NCBI RefSeq assembly: GCF_004310295.1
Contig: NZ_SISB01000037.1
Span: forward strand, 1-63,607
Direction of reading: 5' to 3'
DNA length: 63,607 bases
From: Pseudomonas sp. BGI-2
GTDB lineage: Bacteria > Pseudomonadota > Gammaproteobacteria > Pseudomonadales > Pseudomonadaceae
Shown here: positions 41,626 to 50,381 of the stretch, piece by piece
Numbering within the stretch: the stretch's first letter is position 1
How the letters are laid out: the number at the start of each line of letters is the position of its first letter
The notes under the pieces: generated by a model
What the model was told of the DNA's origin: nothing
The model's input: the letters and a program-made list of their open reading frames with translations, nothing else
Databases searched by the model: none
Position numbers and translations under genes: made by a program

Positions 41626-44226
41626 TTATTTTTTCATGCCGACCCGTCGACGCATGTCGGCGGTGATCGCTTGCCGGGTTTTCTTCAGGTCCGCCCAGGG
41701 TTCGTCACCCACTTCGGCCAGGCGTTCCTGCACGTTGTGGATGTTCCACTGATTACCACCCTTCAATTCAGCCACCTCATCACGAAAGACCGGCACCGAC
41801 ACCGGCATCCCTTCGCGGGTGCGCGCGGCGTAGGCGCAAATGGTCGTGGCGCCCAGACCGTTACGCAGATAATCGATGAAAATCCGCCCAACACGATTCT
41901 TCGGTCCCGACACCGCGGAAAAACGCTCCGGCAGCAACTTGGCCATGTGGCTGACAATCGCATGGCTGAAGTCCTTCACCTCATCCCAACCCAACTTGCG
42001 AGTCAGCGGCACCACCAGGTGAATCCCCTTGCCGCCGCTGGTCTTGAGGAAGGCCTTGAGCCCGAGTTCATCGAGCACCGACAGGGTCAACTGGGTCGCC
42101 TCGACCATGCTTTTCCACGGCAGCGCCGGGTCCGGGTCGAGGTCGAGGACGAAGCGGTCAGGTTTATCAAGGTTGTCCGAGGTGGCGTTCCAGGTGTGCA
42201 GTTCCACGGTGCTCATCTGCACGGCGCCAATCAGGGCTTCGGCGTTGTTGATGATCATCACCGGTTGGCCGGTGAGCTCCTTGTCCAGCGTGGTGATCCC
42301 GGGAATGGCCAGGCGCTCGGCATTCTTCTGGAAGAACAGTTCGCCGGCGATGCCGTCCGGGGCGCGCACCAGCGCCACTGGCCGGTCCTTGAGTTCGGGC
42401 AGAATCCATTCGGCGACGCTGGCGTAATATTCCGCCAGTTGCACTTTGGTGGTGCCGCTGCTGGCGTCGATTACCCGATCCGGGTGAGTAATGCGCACCT
42501 TGCCCGCACCGAGGCCGATCTGAGACGGCGCGGGCGCTGCCTTGGCAGGCTTCTTTTTCGCCGAGGCGGTCGGTTTGGCAGCGGCGGCTTTCTTGGTGGT
42601 CTGGGCTTTCACGGCTTTCGGACGCTCCTCAGTGATGTCTTCGGCGGGTTTGTCATCGCGCAAGCCATGGAACACCGCATGGCGAACCGAACCGTCCTTG
42701 GTCATCTCGGCGAACGCGACTTCTGCGAGCAAAACCGGTTTGAGCCAATGCACACCCTTGGCTTCAAAACCGGCCGGCGGATTGACCACCGCGGGCTTTT
42801 TCGCCAGCAACGGTTTCAGCTGTTCGTAGATGTGCTTGAGCGTGGTCTCGTTAAAACCGGTGCCGACCTTGCCGGTGTAGCGCAACTCGCCGCTGTCCCG
42901 GTCATGCAAACCCAACAGCAACGCACCGAAGGCATTGCGCGAGCCTTTCGGATCGGTATAGCCGACCACGACGAATTCCTGCCGATGCTTGCACTTGAGC
43001 TTGATCCAGTCACTGCTGCGCCGGGACACGTAAGGCGAACCCAGGCGCTTGCCGATCAGCCCTTCCATTTGCATCTGGCAGGCGCTGTTGAGCAAGGCTT
43101 CCGGTTCTTCGCCGAACGCGTCGGAGAAGCGCAGCAGCGGGTCTTTGTTGGGTTTGAGCACCGTCGCCAGCGCGACCCGTCGTTCCTCGACCGGCACCTC
43201 GCGCAGGTCTACGCCATTGAGGTAAGGCATGTCGAACAGGTAGTAAACGATGTCGCCACTGCGATTGGATTCGAAGGCATTTTGCAGCGCCTGAAAGTCA
43301 GGAACGCCCTGCTCGTCCGCCACCACCATTTCACCGTCGAGCCAAGCGGATTCGAGGCCCAGCGACGCCAGTGCCTCGGCCTGCTTCGGCAGTTTATGGG
43401 TCCAGTCGTGGCCGTTGCGGGTAAAGAGTTTCACCTCGTCGTGGTCGATGCGGGCCATGATCCGATAGCCATCGAACTTGATCTCATAGCTCCAATCGCC
43501 CTGCGGGGCTTTCTCCACCAGCGTCGCCAGTTCGGGTTTGAGCTGGGCGGGCAGTTTGGCTTTGTGAGCGCCGGTGAGTTGGGCTGACTGCTCCTTCGGC
43601 GTGACCTTGCGCGCCGGCTTCTTCACCGGTTTGGGTTTGTCGGCGGTCTTCGCCTTCCTGGGGACGATGGTCCGGTCACTGAGCACGCTGTCCGGCTCGG
43701 CGACGACCACGTCGTAATCGCTTTCGGGTTTGGCCGCACCGTCCTGATGCTTGATCAGAAACCACTGTTCCTGCTTGCCCGGCATGTGCGTGCGCACCAG
43801 GTTCCACAGGCCGCCGAGTTTCTCGCCTTGCAGCTCGAACTTAAGCTTGCCCTTGGCATAGGCCTTGGCCGGATCTTCCTGCGGGATCCACACGCCGCGG
43901 TCCCAGACAATCACGTCGCCTGCGCCGTAATGCCCTTCGGGAATGCTGCCCTCGAAGGTGGCGTAGTCAATCGGATGGTCTTCAACGTGGACCGCCAGGC
44001 GCTTGACCTTGGGGTCCAGCGAAGGGCCTTTGGGCACCGCCCAGCTCTTCAGTGCTCCGTCGAGTTCCAGGCGAAAGTCATAGTGCAACCGCGAGGCATC
44101 GTGTTTCTGGATACAGAACTGCAAGGCATGGTCTTTCGCGGTTTTCCGGGCCGAACGTTTCGCGGCAGGTTCTGAAGTCGCCGAGAAATCGCGCATGCGG
44201 TTGTAATCGTCCAGATTCTTGTTCAT
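41626..44226 (-). CDS. ligD: Multifunctional DNA ligase D
   Basis: An 866-residue LigD in the Pseudomonas order. Residues 1-190 form the 3'-phosphoesterase (HDASRLHYDFRLELDG at 42-57, HYGAGDVIVWDRG at 99-111). Residues about 235-530 form the ATP-dependent ligase, with the lysine nucleophile K250 in YEIKFDGYR. Residues about 570-866 form the polymerase/primase (LDLDPD metal site). A Lys/Ala-rich linker precedes it. It works with Ku in non-homologous end joining; no Ku gene is in the window. The start overlaps the methyltransferase stop. Confidence 0.93.
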   Translation of the reverse strand: MNKNLDDYNRMRDFSATSEPAAKRSARKTAKDHALQFCIQKHDASRLHYDFRLELDGALKSWAVPKGPSLDPKVKRLAVHVEDHPIDYATFEGSIPEGHYGAGDVIVWDRGVWIPQEDPAKAYAKGKLKFELQGEKLGGLWNLVRTHMPGKQEQWFLIKHQDGAAKPESDYDVVVAEPDSVLSDRTIVPRKAKTADKPKPVKKPARKVTPKEQSAQLTGAHKAKLPAQLKPELATLVEKAPQGDWSYEIKFDGYRIMARIDHDEVKLFTRNGHDWTHKLPKQAEALASLGLESAWLDGEMVVADEQGVPDFQALQNAFESNRSGDIVYYLFDMPYLNGVDLREVPVEERRVALATVLKPNKDPLLRFSDAFGEEPEALLNSACQMQMEGLIGKRLGSPYVSRRSSDWIKLKCKHRQEFVVVGYTDPKGSRNAFGALLLGLHDRDSGELRYTGKVGTGFNETTLKHIYEQLKPLLAKKPAVVNPPAGFEAKGVHWLKPVLLAEVAFAEMTKDGSVRHAVFHGLRDDKPAEDITEERPKAVKAQTTKKAAAAKPTASAKKKPAKAAPAPSQIGLGAGKVRITHPDRVIDASSGTTKVQLAEYYASVAEWILPELKDRPVALVRAPDGIAGELFFQKNAERLAIPGITTLDKELTGQPVMIINNAEALIGAVQMSTVELHTWNATSDNLDKPDRFVLDLDPDPALPWKSMVEATQLTLSVLDELGLKAFLKTSGGKGIHLVVPLTRKLGWDEVKDFSHAIVSHMAKLLPERFSAVSGPKNRVGRIFIDYLRNGLGATTICAYAARTREGMPVSVPVFRDEVAELKGGNQWNIHNVQERLAEVGDEPWADLKKTRQAITADMRRRVGMKK

Positions 44227-45215
44227 GGAGCACCTGCTGACTCAACGCTTCCCCCAATACCGGGGCCGATGCGCGTAACGATCAGGGCCACGACCGCAAT
44301 CCGCTCGACCCGTTGATAGCCTGGGGTCAGCAGTTCTTCACCGAACACGTCGGGATCGAGTTCGCGATAGGTCCAGCCGAACATTGCCGATTCCAGACGC
44401 GGAATCAGCGCCTCCAGAAACGGATCCTGGCCATCGATCATTGCCACCCCGGTGTACAGCACCAAAGAACCACCGGGCGCCAGGCGATACAGCGCCTGCT
44501 CGACAATGCGTAACGACAATTGCGCGCCCAATTCGCCACCGCCATGGCGGTATGCACGCTCTGCAGGGTCGGCCATGTACGGTGGATTGGCGACGATCAG
44601 GTCGAAATGGCCGTCGACATCCTGCAGCACATCGCTGGCTTCGACGGTGACGTTAGTGACTTCGGCAAGCGCCGCGTTGACGGCCGTCAGGCGCAGCGCC
44701 GCCGGGTTGATGTCGACGGCCAGCACTTCAGCCTCATGGCGTGCGCGGGCGATCACAATCGCCCCGACACCTGCGCCGCACCCAATGTCCACGGCGCGTC
44801 TTATCGGTGCGAAGGTTTGTTGTAGATGCGCATGAATCAGCTGCGCGAAACGGTAAGTGTCCGGGCCGAAGAACACCGCATCAGCCGCATCGGTGGGGAA
44901 CCCCGAGTGAACGAACAGCAGATCGTCCAGGCTGGACCAGCGCACGCGGCTTTTCAGTCGGCCGTTGCTTTCTTGAAGGACGCCCGCCTGCTGCAACTGC
45001 CGCTGTTCATCCGTCGACAGCAGGCCAGGTTCGAACGAGCGCGACCAGCCAAACACATCGCGCAAGGTCCGCGCGTTTTGCCCGAAGGCACGGTCATTCA
45101 CCCGCTGGTGGGTAAGCGGCGTCGGGGTGATGAACCGGTAGCCATCGGCCTGCAAGCGGCGCCCCAGTTGCACCAGCGCCAGATCGGCAGCGTCCAGTTG
45201 CTCTTCCTGATTCAT
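44223..45215 (-). CDS. Class I SAM-dependent methyltransferase
   Basis: A 330-residue methyltransferase. The SAM motif is VDIGCGAGVGA (about residues 142-152) and the amino-group motif is NPPYMADP (about 210-217), as in HemK/PrmC and RlmG-type enzymes that modify proteins, RNA or DNA. The N-terminal 110 residues form an extra domain. It overlaps the start of ligD by four bases and follows the haem-oxygenase-like gene by 9 bases. The substrate is unknown. Confidence 0.8.
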   Translation of the reverse strand: MNQEEQLDAADLALVQLGRRLQADGYRFITPTPLTHQRVNDRAFGQNARTLRDVFGWSRSFEPGLLSTDEQRQLQQAGVLQESNGRLKSRVRWSSLDDLLFVHSGFPTDAADAVFFGPDTYRFAQLIHAHLQQTFAPIRRAVDIGCGAGVGAIVIARARHEAEVLAVDINPAALRLTAVNAALAEVTNVTVEASDVLQDVDGHFDLIVANPPYMADPAERAYRHGGGELGAQLSLRIVEQALYRLAPGGSLVLYTGVAMIDGQDPFLEALIPRLESAMFGWTYRELDPDVFGEELLTPGYQRVERIAVVALIVTRIGPGIGGSVESAGAP

Positions 45216-45224
45216 GCAGTGCTC

Positions 45225-46610
45225 CTATCGCAGGCTGGATTTGAGTTCGATAAACCGTCGCGTCGCCATCAGGCCGGCTGGATGGGAATGCCGATGGGCC
45301 GACAGCCACGGAATCAACACTTGCATCTGCTCGTGCGCGGCGAGCCCGTCCAACGCGGTTTGCAGGCTCTGGATATCCGGGTCGTTGTCGGACATGGGCG
45401 GTTCTGTCGCGACACTCGTGCCCCGGCGAACCGCTGTGGCTGAGCGCTCAGGCGTCCATTCGCCGGCAATCCAGTCATGCAGCAGCTGTTTTTCATAAGG
45501 GCTGAACACTCCGAACATGGCGGCGCCGTCCCCCTCGATCAACTGCCAGAAACGGCTGTCTTGAGGGTCTTGATGACGTTTGATCCAGCCCTTGTTTTCC
45601 AGGGCGGTGAGGAAGCCCGGCAACTGCTCTGGCGCCGATAGCCATTGGTTGACGGTCTTGCCTTCGAAACGGCAGTAGTCGGAATGCATGTGCTGGCCGA
45701 ACGGGCGCTTGCGCTCAAGCATGCTCAGCAACTCTGCGTCGAGGTCGAACGATTCGATGATCGCGCGACTGCCCTGCCCCAGATCATTGAGCCGATACCC
45801 CAACGCGACCCGGCGCAGAAAGTCTTCTCGATCGCCTTCCACCGGCAGCAGTTGCAGCACCGACTGCACGGCTTTGTGCGCGTGGCCGGTGCTGGCATTG
45901 TCGATGGTCACGTGCAGGGTGAAGTAATACGGATCGATGCCCAATTCGCTGAGTTCATAGGCGCTGATCAGCAAATGCAGCGGCAGTTGTTCGTAGCCGA
46001 GGTTGTAGCCGATCGCCTCAGGCAGAAACTCATCGGCGGATTCGCCCAGCGCCAGTTGTATCGCGCCTTGCAGGTAATGTTCGTCGGCAATCACGCCAGT
46101 GTCTTGCAAGCCATGTTCGGCAAGGAGCTTGCGGTAGATAACCACATGGTTCTGCGCCGGGTTGCCGTCGCCCAGCTCCTCTAGATAAGTGCAAATCAGC
46201 CCTTCGAAACGCGGGTCCCGCCAATAACGCAACAGGCCATACAGCCACGCGCCGTCGACCAGTTTGGTCGGGGCAACGGCTTGCAGGAAAAACAACGCGT
46301 GCGCCTTGTTGGTGAAAAATTGCCGGGGCCCGCCGTCTTTTCGTTGTTGCAGGTAATCGGCGTATTGGCGGGCGACGTCAACGCTGTGCTGTTCGACGAA
46401 CGATTGCAGGGCTGACAGGTCATTCGGCATTTCCTGCGGCAGGTCGGTGGCGTGCTCGAGCTGCGCCTCGAGAAAGGTCCGGGCGAGTGCGCGCCGTTGC
46501 TCGGGGTCGTCTCCCAGCAGCAGCTGTTCATAGGCCTGTTTCAGGCTCCCGGCGGCCGGGATCGGGTGTGCGTGGGCGGGCCACGATTCAAGTCGTGTCA
46601 GGGCAGTCAT
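45225..46610 (-). CDS. Haem-oxygenase-like diiron protein
   Basis: A 461-residue protein of the iron-containing redox enzyme family (haem-oxygenase-like diiron oxidase, HDO). Likely metal ligands, numbered from the chosen start, are Glu 144/145 with His 155 (YLEELGDG to QNH), Glu 207, and His 233, Asp 237 and His 243 (HVTIDNASTGH). Relatives include UndA, SznF and FlcE, which oxidise small natural-product substrates. Residues 310-385 and the C-terminus form extra domains of unknown role. The start is MTALTRLESW; an upstream frame extends 16 residues. It leads an operon with the methyltransferase and ligD. Confidence 0.65.
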   Translation of the reverse strand: MTALTRLESWPAHAHPIPAAGSLKQAYEQLLLGDDPEQRRALARTFLEAQLEHATDLPQEMPNDLSALQSFVEQHSVDVARQYADYLQQRKDGGPRQFFTNKAHALFFLQAVAPTKLVDGAWLYGLLRYWRDPRFEGLICTYLEELGDGNPAQNHVVIYRKLLAEHGLQDTGVIADEHYLQGAIQLALGESADEFLPEAIGYNLGYEQLPLHLLISAYELSELGIDPYYFTLHVTIDNASTGHAHKAVQSVLQLLPVEGDREDFLRRVALGYRLNDLGQGSRAIIESFDLDAELLSMLERKRPFGQHMHSDYCRFEGKTVNQWLSAPEQLPGFLTALENKGWIKRHQDPQDSRFWQLIEGDGAAMFGVFSPYEKQLLHDWIAGEWTPERSATAVRRGTSVATEPPMSDNDPDIQSLQTALDGLAAHEQMQVLIPWLSAHRHSHPAGLMATRRFIELKSSLR

Positions 46611-46801
46611 GGGCGCATCTCTCGGTCTGAGGCCAGTGGCAGGACGCTGAATCAACACGTCTCTACTTCAGAAGAGCGATTTGCCCGGAAAAAAATTCAA
46701 TCGGCGTTGAAAATGCCCTGACGGACGGGCCTGTGGGGCGAAGTCCAGCCGGCGCGCCAGGCATATACTCAGCGGGTCGGATTCATCTTCGGAGAGCAAT
46801 C

Positions 46802-47242
46802 ATGCGAACGGTGCACGTCATCGAGCAATCGCCGGCGCCGGTGAACGTCGTGGGCGAGGCAATCACGATCCTCGCGGGCGGCGATCTGAGCAAACCCTTT
46901 GAAATGCATATCCAGGAAGGCGTGCAAGGCGGAGGGCCGCCACCGCACTTTCATCCGTGGGACGAGGCGTTTTACGTGGTCGACGGCCAGGTCGAAGTGA
47001 CCGTGGCGGGCAAGTCCACCACCGTCTCCGCCGGAGGTTATGTGCATATTCCCGGGGGCTCCATCCATGCCTACAAGAACATCAGCCCTACCGCGAAGAT
47101 GATAGGCGTGGTGTCCGACCCGCGTGGCGGGCAGTTTTTTGCGGCCGTGCATCAATTACGAGTGCCGGAGGATTTGCCCCGGATACTGGAGATTGCCGAG
47201 GCGCATGGCGTTATCTTCCTGGTGCCGAAACCTGCAGGTTGA
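46802..47242 (+). CDS. Cupin-domain protein
   Basis: A 146-residue single cupin. Motif 1 is PPHFHPWDEAFYVVDGQVEV (about residues 47-66) and motif 2 is PGGSIHAYKN (about 83-92), giving a likely metal site of two to three His and one Glu. The C-terminal stretch LRVPEDLPRILEIAEAHG is helical. It may be an enzyme or a binding protein; the substrate is not evident. The gene stands alone, divergent from the diiron gene. Confidence 0.75.
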   Translation: MRTVHVIEQSPAPVNVVGEAITILAGGDLSKPFEMHIQEGVQGGGPPPHFHPWDEAFYVVDGQVEVTVAGKSTTVSAGGYVHIPGGSIHAYKNISPTAKMIGVVSDPRGGQFFAAVHQLRVPEDLPRILEIAEAHGVIFLVPKPAG

Positions 47243-47255
47243 CCGCGTTAACGTT

Positions 47256-47334
47256 CTTCGCTAGCAGGCTAGCTCCCACAGGGATCTTGTGCACACCGCA
47301 GATCTCACTGTGGGAGCTAGCCTGCTAGCGAAGG
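47256..47334. repeat. REP inverted pair, CTAGCAG variant
   Basis: TTCGCTAGCAGGCTAGCTCC and GGAGCTAGCCTGCTAGCGAA face each other between convergent genes. The arms use CTAGC where other REPs use CGAGC. Confidence 0.85.
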
Positions 47335-47370
47335 CGGCCGGAAAAGCAACCTGATTTTTGCAGGCACACC

Positions 47371-48090
47371 TTAAGCCGCGCCACTCTTGGCCTGCTGTTC
47401 CAGATGCACTTGCAACTCCGGATCGATTTTCAGCGCGGCAGCCAGTTCATCCAGATAGCTGCGCTCGGCCTCCTGCTGATCATCCACCAGCATCACGCTG
47501 GCCAGGTACATTTCCGCCGCAATCGCCGGATCCGTCGCCGACTGCGCCACATCAGCAGCATCCAGTGGCCGGGCAACTTCGTCGTCCAGCCATTGCTGCA
47601 GTTCCGGGTCATCGGTGTGGCGGCCGATTTCGGTACTGATCATCTGTTTCTCGGAGTCGTCGATCCGGCCATCGGCCTTCGCTGCAGCTATTAATGCGCG
47701 CAGGACTGCATGGCTGTGGTCCTCGACTTCCGGGCCGGATAGAAGATCCACGGTGCGCGGTGCCTGTTGCGGCGCACCAGCCTGATTGCGTTGCCACGCC
47801 TGATACGCCTGAAAGGCCATCATTCCGAGCGAAGCCAGGGCCGCATAGTGGGTGCCGCCACCCGAGCGGGTCCGGGTCGCGCCGCCCATGGGTGAGCCGC
47901 CGCCCAGCAGACCACCGAGCAAGCCACCCAATCCGCCACCGCCCTCGCCCTCGCTTGAGCCGGCGCCACCGCCCAACAGGCCGCCCAGCAATCTGCCGAG
48001 ACCGCCGCCGATGCCTCCCTGAGCGGATGCGTCACCCTGTTGCGCCCCGGAGCCCCGCAGAAGTTGTTCGAGCAAATCGCTGGTGTTCAT
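47371..48090 (-). CDS. DUF533/TerB-like protein
   Basis: A 239-residue protein. The first 75 residues are Gly-rich, with repeated GGLLGG runs, and are probably disordered or membrane-associated. The C-terminal 120 residues form a helical DUF533/TerB-like domain (LIAAAKADGRIDDSEKQMI and ELAAALKIDPELQVHL). Members are often described as inner-membrane or tellurite-related, without known activity. The ATG at 48090 opens with MNTSDLLEQLLRG; the longer frame upstream is unlikely. Confidence 0.8.
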   Translation of the reverse strand: MNTSDLLEQLLRGSGAQQGDASAQGGIGGGLGRLLGGLLGGGAGSSEGEGGGGLGGLLGGLLGGGSPMGGATRTRSGGGTHYAALASLGMMAFQAYQAWQRNQAGAPQQAPRTVDLLSGPEVEDHSHAVLRALIAAAKADGRIDDSEKQMISTEIGRHTDDPELQQWLDDEVARPLDAADVAQSATDPAIAAEMYLASVMLVDDQQEAERSYLDELAAALKIDPELQVHLEQQAKSGAA

Positions 48091-48207
48091 GACGATGTCC
48101 TCATCGATTGGAGTGACCCGGTCAGGCAACAATAGTCCTCGCCGGCAAATGCGCCACCACCGTTTGGCTGACATGAAATCGACCGGACTGGCGAAGCAAA
48201 CGAGACA

Positions 48208-48412
48208 ATCTCAGTCGAGCAAGAACCCTGTGGCGAGGGGATTTATCCCCGTTGGGCTGCGAAGCAGTCGTAAATCCAGACAATTCAGTATGTCTGAACG
48301 GACGTTGAGGGCCGCTTCGCGACCCAACGGGGCGGTGCGACGTTTCGCTAAATCCCCTCACCACAGGTTCTTGCTCGCCTGAAGCACCGTATTTAAGTGA
48401 TCAGCACCACAG
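48208..48412. repeat. MITE-like palindromic element, degenerate ends
   Basis: The left half (CAGTCGAGCAAGAACCCTGT, then GCGAGGGGATTTATCCCCG) matches the reverse complement of the right half of the 51444 element, and the right end (TTTAAGTGATCAGCA) is a worn terminal repeat. The left terminal CTTAAG is missing. It lies in the 480-base gap between the DUF533 and pcs genes. Confidence 0.65.
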
Positions 48413-48568
48413 ATTAATCCAGAGTATTTCTTGCCGGCCCAGCTAAGATTCACAGACGGTGAACCTTATTCCCGGATTTCCGGTCGATACCTGCAACCGA
48501 ACCGGTTTGCCGCCGCCCTCGATGATGAGGGTGATGACTGGCTTGCTTCACTTTTTGGAGAACGCCCC

Positions 48569-49291
48569 GTGATATCCACCCTACACATCGCCAGGCTCAA
48601 AGCATGGGGCGCCCATGGTTTTACCGCCACCGGCGTGGTCACTGCCTTCCTCGCCACCCTCGCCTTGCTCGAAAACCAGGCCACCAACTGCCTGCTGTGG
48701 CTGGGCGTGGCCCTGATCGTCGATGGGCTTGACGGTGCCCTGGCGCGCAAGGTCAATGTGCAGTCGGTGCTGCCCAGCTTCGATGGATCGATCCTCGATC
48801 TGGTGATCGACTACCTGACGTATGTGTTCATCCCCGCGCTGTTCATCTATCGCTACATCCCGTTGCCGGACTACACGCTGCTGCTGACCGTGTCGCTCAT
48901 TCTGGTCTCGTCGCTGTTTTGCTTCTGCAACGTCAACATGAAAAGCAAGGACAACTACTTCCAGGGCTTCCCCGCCGCGTGGAACGTGGTTGCCCTGTGC
49001 CTGTACATCATCGCCCCGTCGCCGTGGATTACCTTCTTGACCGTCATTGGCCTGGCGTTGCTGACCGTGACTCGCATGAAGTTCCTGCACCCGTTCCGCG
49101 TACGCAAGTTCATGCCGATCAACATCGCCGTAACGGCCATCTGGTTGCTGTGCAGCTTGTCGCTGGTGGTCAACCATCCGGTCATCAACCCGATGGTGAT
49201 GGGGCTTTGGCTGCTGATGTCCGCTTACTTCCTGGGGATCTGCATCTGGCGCACCGCGATGGAGTGGTTTGACGGATCGCGTCAAAAGTAA
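48569..49291 (+). CDS. pcs: Phosphatidylcholine synthase
   Basis: A 240-residue CDP-alcohol phosphatidyltransferase with about eight membrane helices. The catalytic signature D-G-L-D-G-A-L-A-R, then F-D-G-S-I-L-D-L-V-I-D, is complete (about residues 56-86). The sequence fits Pcs, which joins choline to CDP-diacylglycerol to make phosphatidylcholine in the inner membrane. I chose the GTG at 48569 (TTTGGAG site) because it gives the normal family length; a longer frame starts at 48431 with a TTG. Confidence 0.85.
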   Translation: MISTLHIARLKAWGAHGFTATGVVTAFLATLALLENQATNCLLWLGVALIVDGLDGALARKVNVQSVLPSFDGSILDLVIDYLTYVFIPALFIYRYIPLPDYTLLLTVSLILVSSLFCFCNVNMKSKDNYFQGFPAAWNVVALCLYIIAPSPWITFLTVIGLALLTVTRMKFLHPFRVRKFMPINIAVTAIWLLCSLSLVVNHPVINPMVMGLWLLMSAYFLGICIWRTAMEWFDGSRQK

Positions 49292-49297
49292 CCTGGC

Positions 49298-49684
49298 ATG
49301 GCCATCCATATCGTACGACTCGGCTCACCCCGCTCACCCGATGAAGGGCTGCGGATCGGCACGGTACGCCGCCCACCTCGCGGTGTACCGAAGGCCGAGT
49401 TTGCCAGTCGGGACTTTTATGATGTGTGGCAACCGCTGCTTTCGCCGAGTGCGGAACTGGTGGCCGAGGCCAAAGCGGCCGAGGATGAAAAGGCCTGGGA
49501 GGCGTTCAGGCGCAGGTTCAAGGCTGAAATGAACCATCCCGCGCCCAATCAGTTGCTGGATCTGTTGGCCGCCCTCTCCCATCAAACCTCGCTGGCGGTT
49601 GGGTGTTATTGCGAAGTTGAGGCGCATTGCCATCGTTCCGTATTGCGGGAACTGCTGAAAGCACGCGGCGCCAAGGTTGCTTAA
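49298..49684 (+). CDS. DUF488 family protein
   Basis: A 128-residue DUF488 protein. The start IHIVRLGSPRSPDEGLRIGTVRRPPRG and the late block CYCEVEAHCHR (about residues 103-113) are typical; the cysteines and histidines may bind a metal or DNA. Function is unknown. It begins six bases after pcs, in the same direction, and may be co-transcribed with it. Confidence 0.8.
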   Translation: MAIHIVRLGSPRSPDEGLRIGTVRRPPRGVPKAEFASRDFYDVWQPLLSPSAELVAEAKAAEDEKAWEAFRRRFKAEMNHPAPNQLLDLLAALSHQTSLAVGCYCEVEAHCHRSVLRELLKARGAKVA

Positions 49685-49708
49685 TGAAAATGACCACCGC
49701 GAATCCCT

Positions 49709-49798
49709 TGTGGGAGCGGGCTTGCTCGCGAAAACGGAGTGTCAGGCAACATCATCGTCGACTGACACGCCGCCTTCGCGAGCAAGCCCGCTCCCACA
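49709..49798. repeat. REP inverted pair
   Basis: GGGAGCGGGCTTGCTCGCG and its complement lie between the DUF488 gene and the GNAT gene. Confidence 0.88.
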
Positions 49799-49833
49799 GG
49801 GGATTTGTGTGTTCAAGGGATTGAAGTAGCAAT

Positions 49834-50331
49834 ATGAAACCCCAGATACGGCCTGCCACCCCTGCGGATGCGGCCACCATCAGCCAGGTCATCATCCACT
49901 CGCTTCGCCAGTCCAATGCCCTGGACTACCCACCCGAAGTCATCGCGCAGGTGGAGAAAAGCTTTTCTACCGAGTCCATCTGCACTTTGCTGACCCAGCG
50001 CCAGGTCTTTGTCGCAACCATCGATCACCGCGTAATCGCCACCGCCAGCCTTGATCACGATGTCGTGCGCAGCGTATTTGTCGACCCCGCCCATCAAGGG
50101 AACGGACTCGGCCGGCAATTGATGGCAACGATCGAAACCCTCGCCACCGATGCGAACATCGAGGTATTGCGCGTCCCCTCCTCCATCACCGCAGAAGCCT
50201 TCTACTCCAAACTGGGCTTTCGAAAGATCCGCGATGAATTCCACGGTGCCGAGCGCACCATCATCATGGAACTGCGCCTGCCCCGGGCCGCCGGACGAGA
50301 TGTTGATCATGGTCAATACTTAAGGGATTGA
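49834..50331 (+). CDS. GNAT family N-acetyltransferase
   Basis: A 165-residue acetyltransferase. The acetyl-CoA pocket is VFVDPAHQGNGLGRQLMATIE (about residues 86-106) and the last strand block is AEAFYSKLGFRKI. The start MKPQIRPATPADAATI is the usual GNAT opening. The substrate is unknown. A universal stress protein gene follows by about 50 bases. Confidence 0.85.
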   Translation: MKPQIRPATPADAATISQVIIHSLRQSNALDYPPEVIAQVEKSFSTESICTLLTQRQVFVATIDHRVIATASLDHDVVRSVFVDPAHQGNGLGRQLMATIETLATDANIEVLRVPSSITAEAFYSKLGFRKIRDEFHGAERTIIMELRLPRAAGRDVDHGQYLRD

Positions 50332-50381
50332 ACGGCTATTGAATGACCGCTGTCTCTTCGTTCACCCACGGGAGGTTCGCC

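Noticed and set aside
41587..43587. 666-codon open frame on the plus strand
   Set aside because: It lies antisense to ligD, is rich in Arg, His, Gly and Val with no domain, and is a shadow of high-GC codon use.
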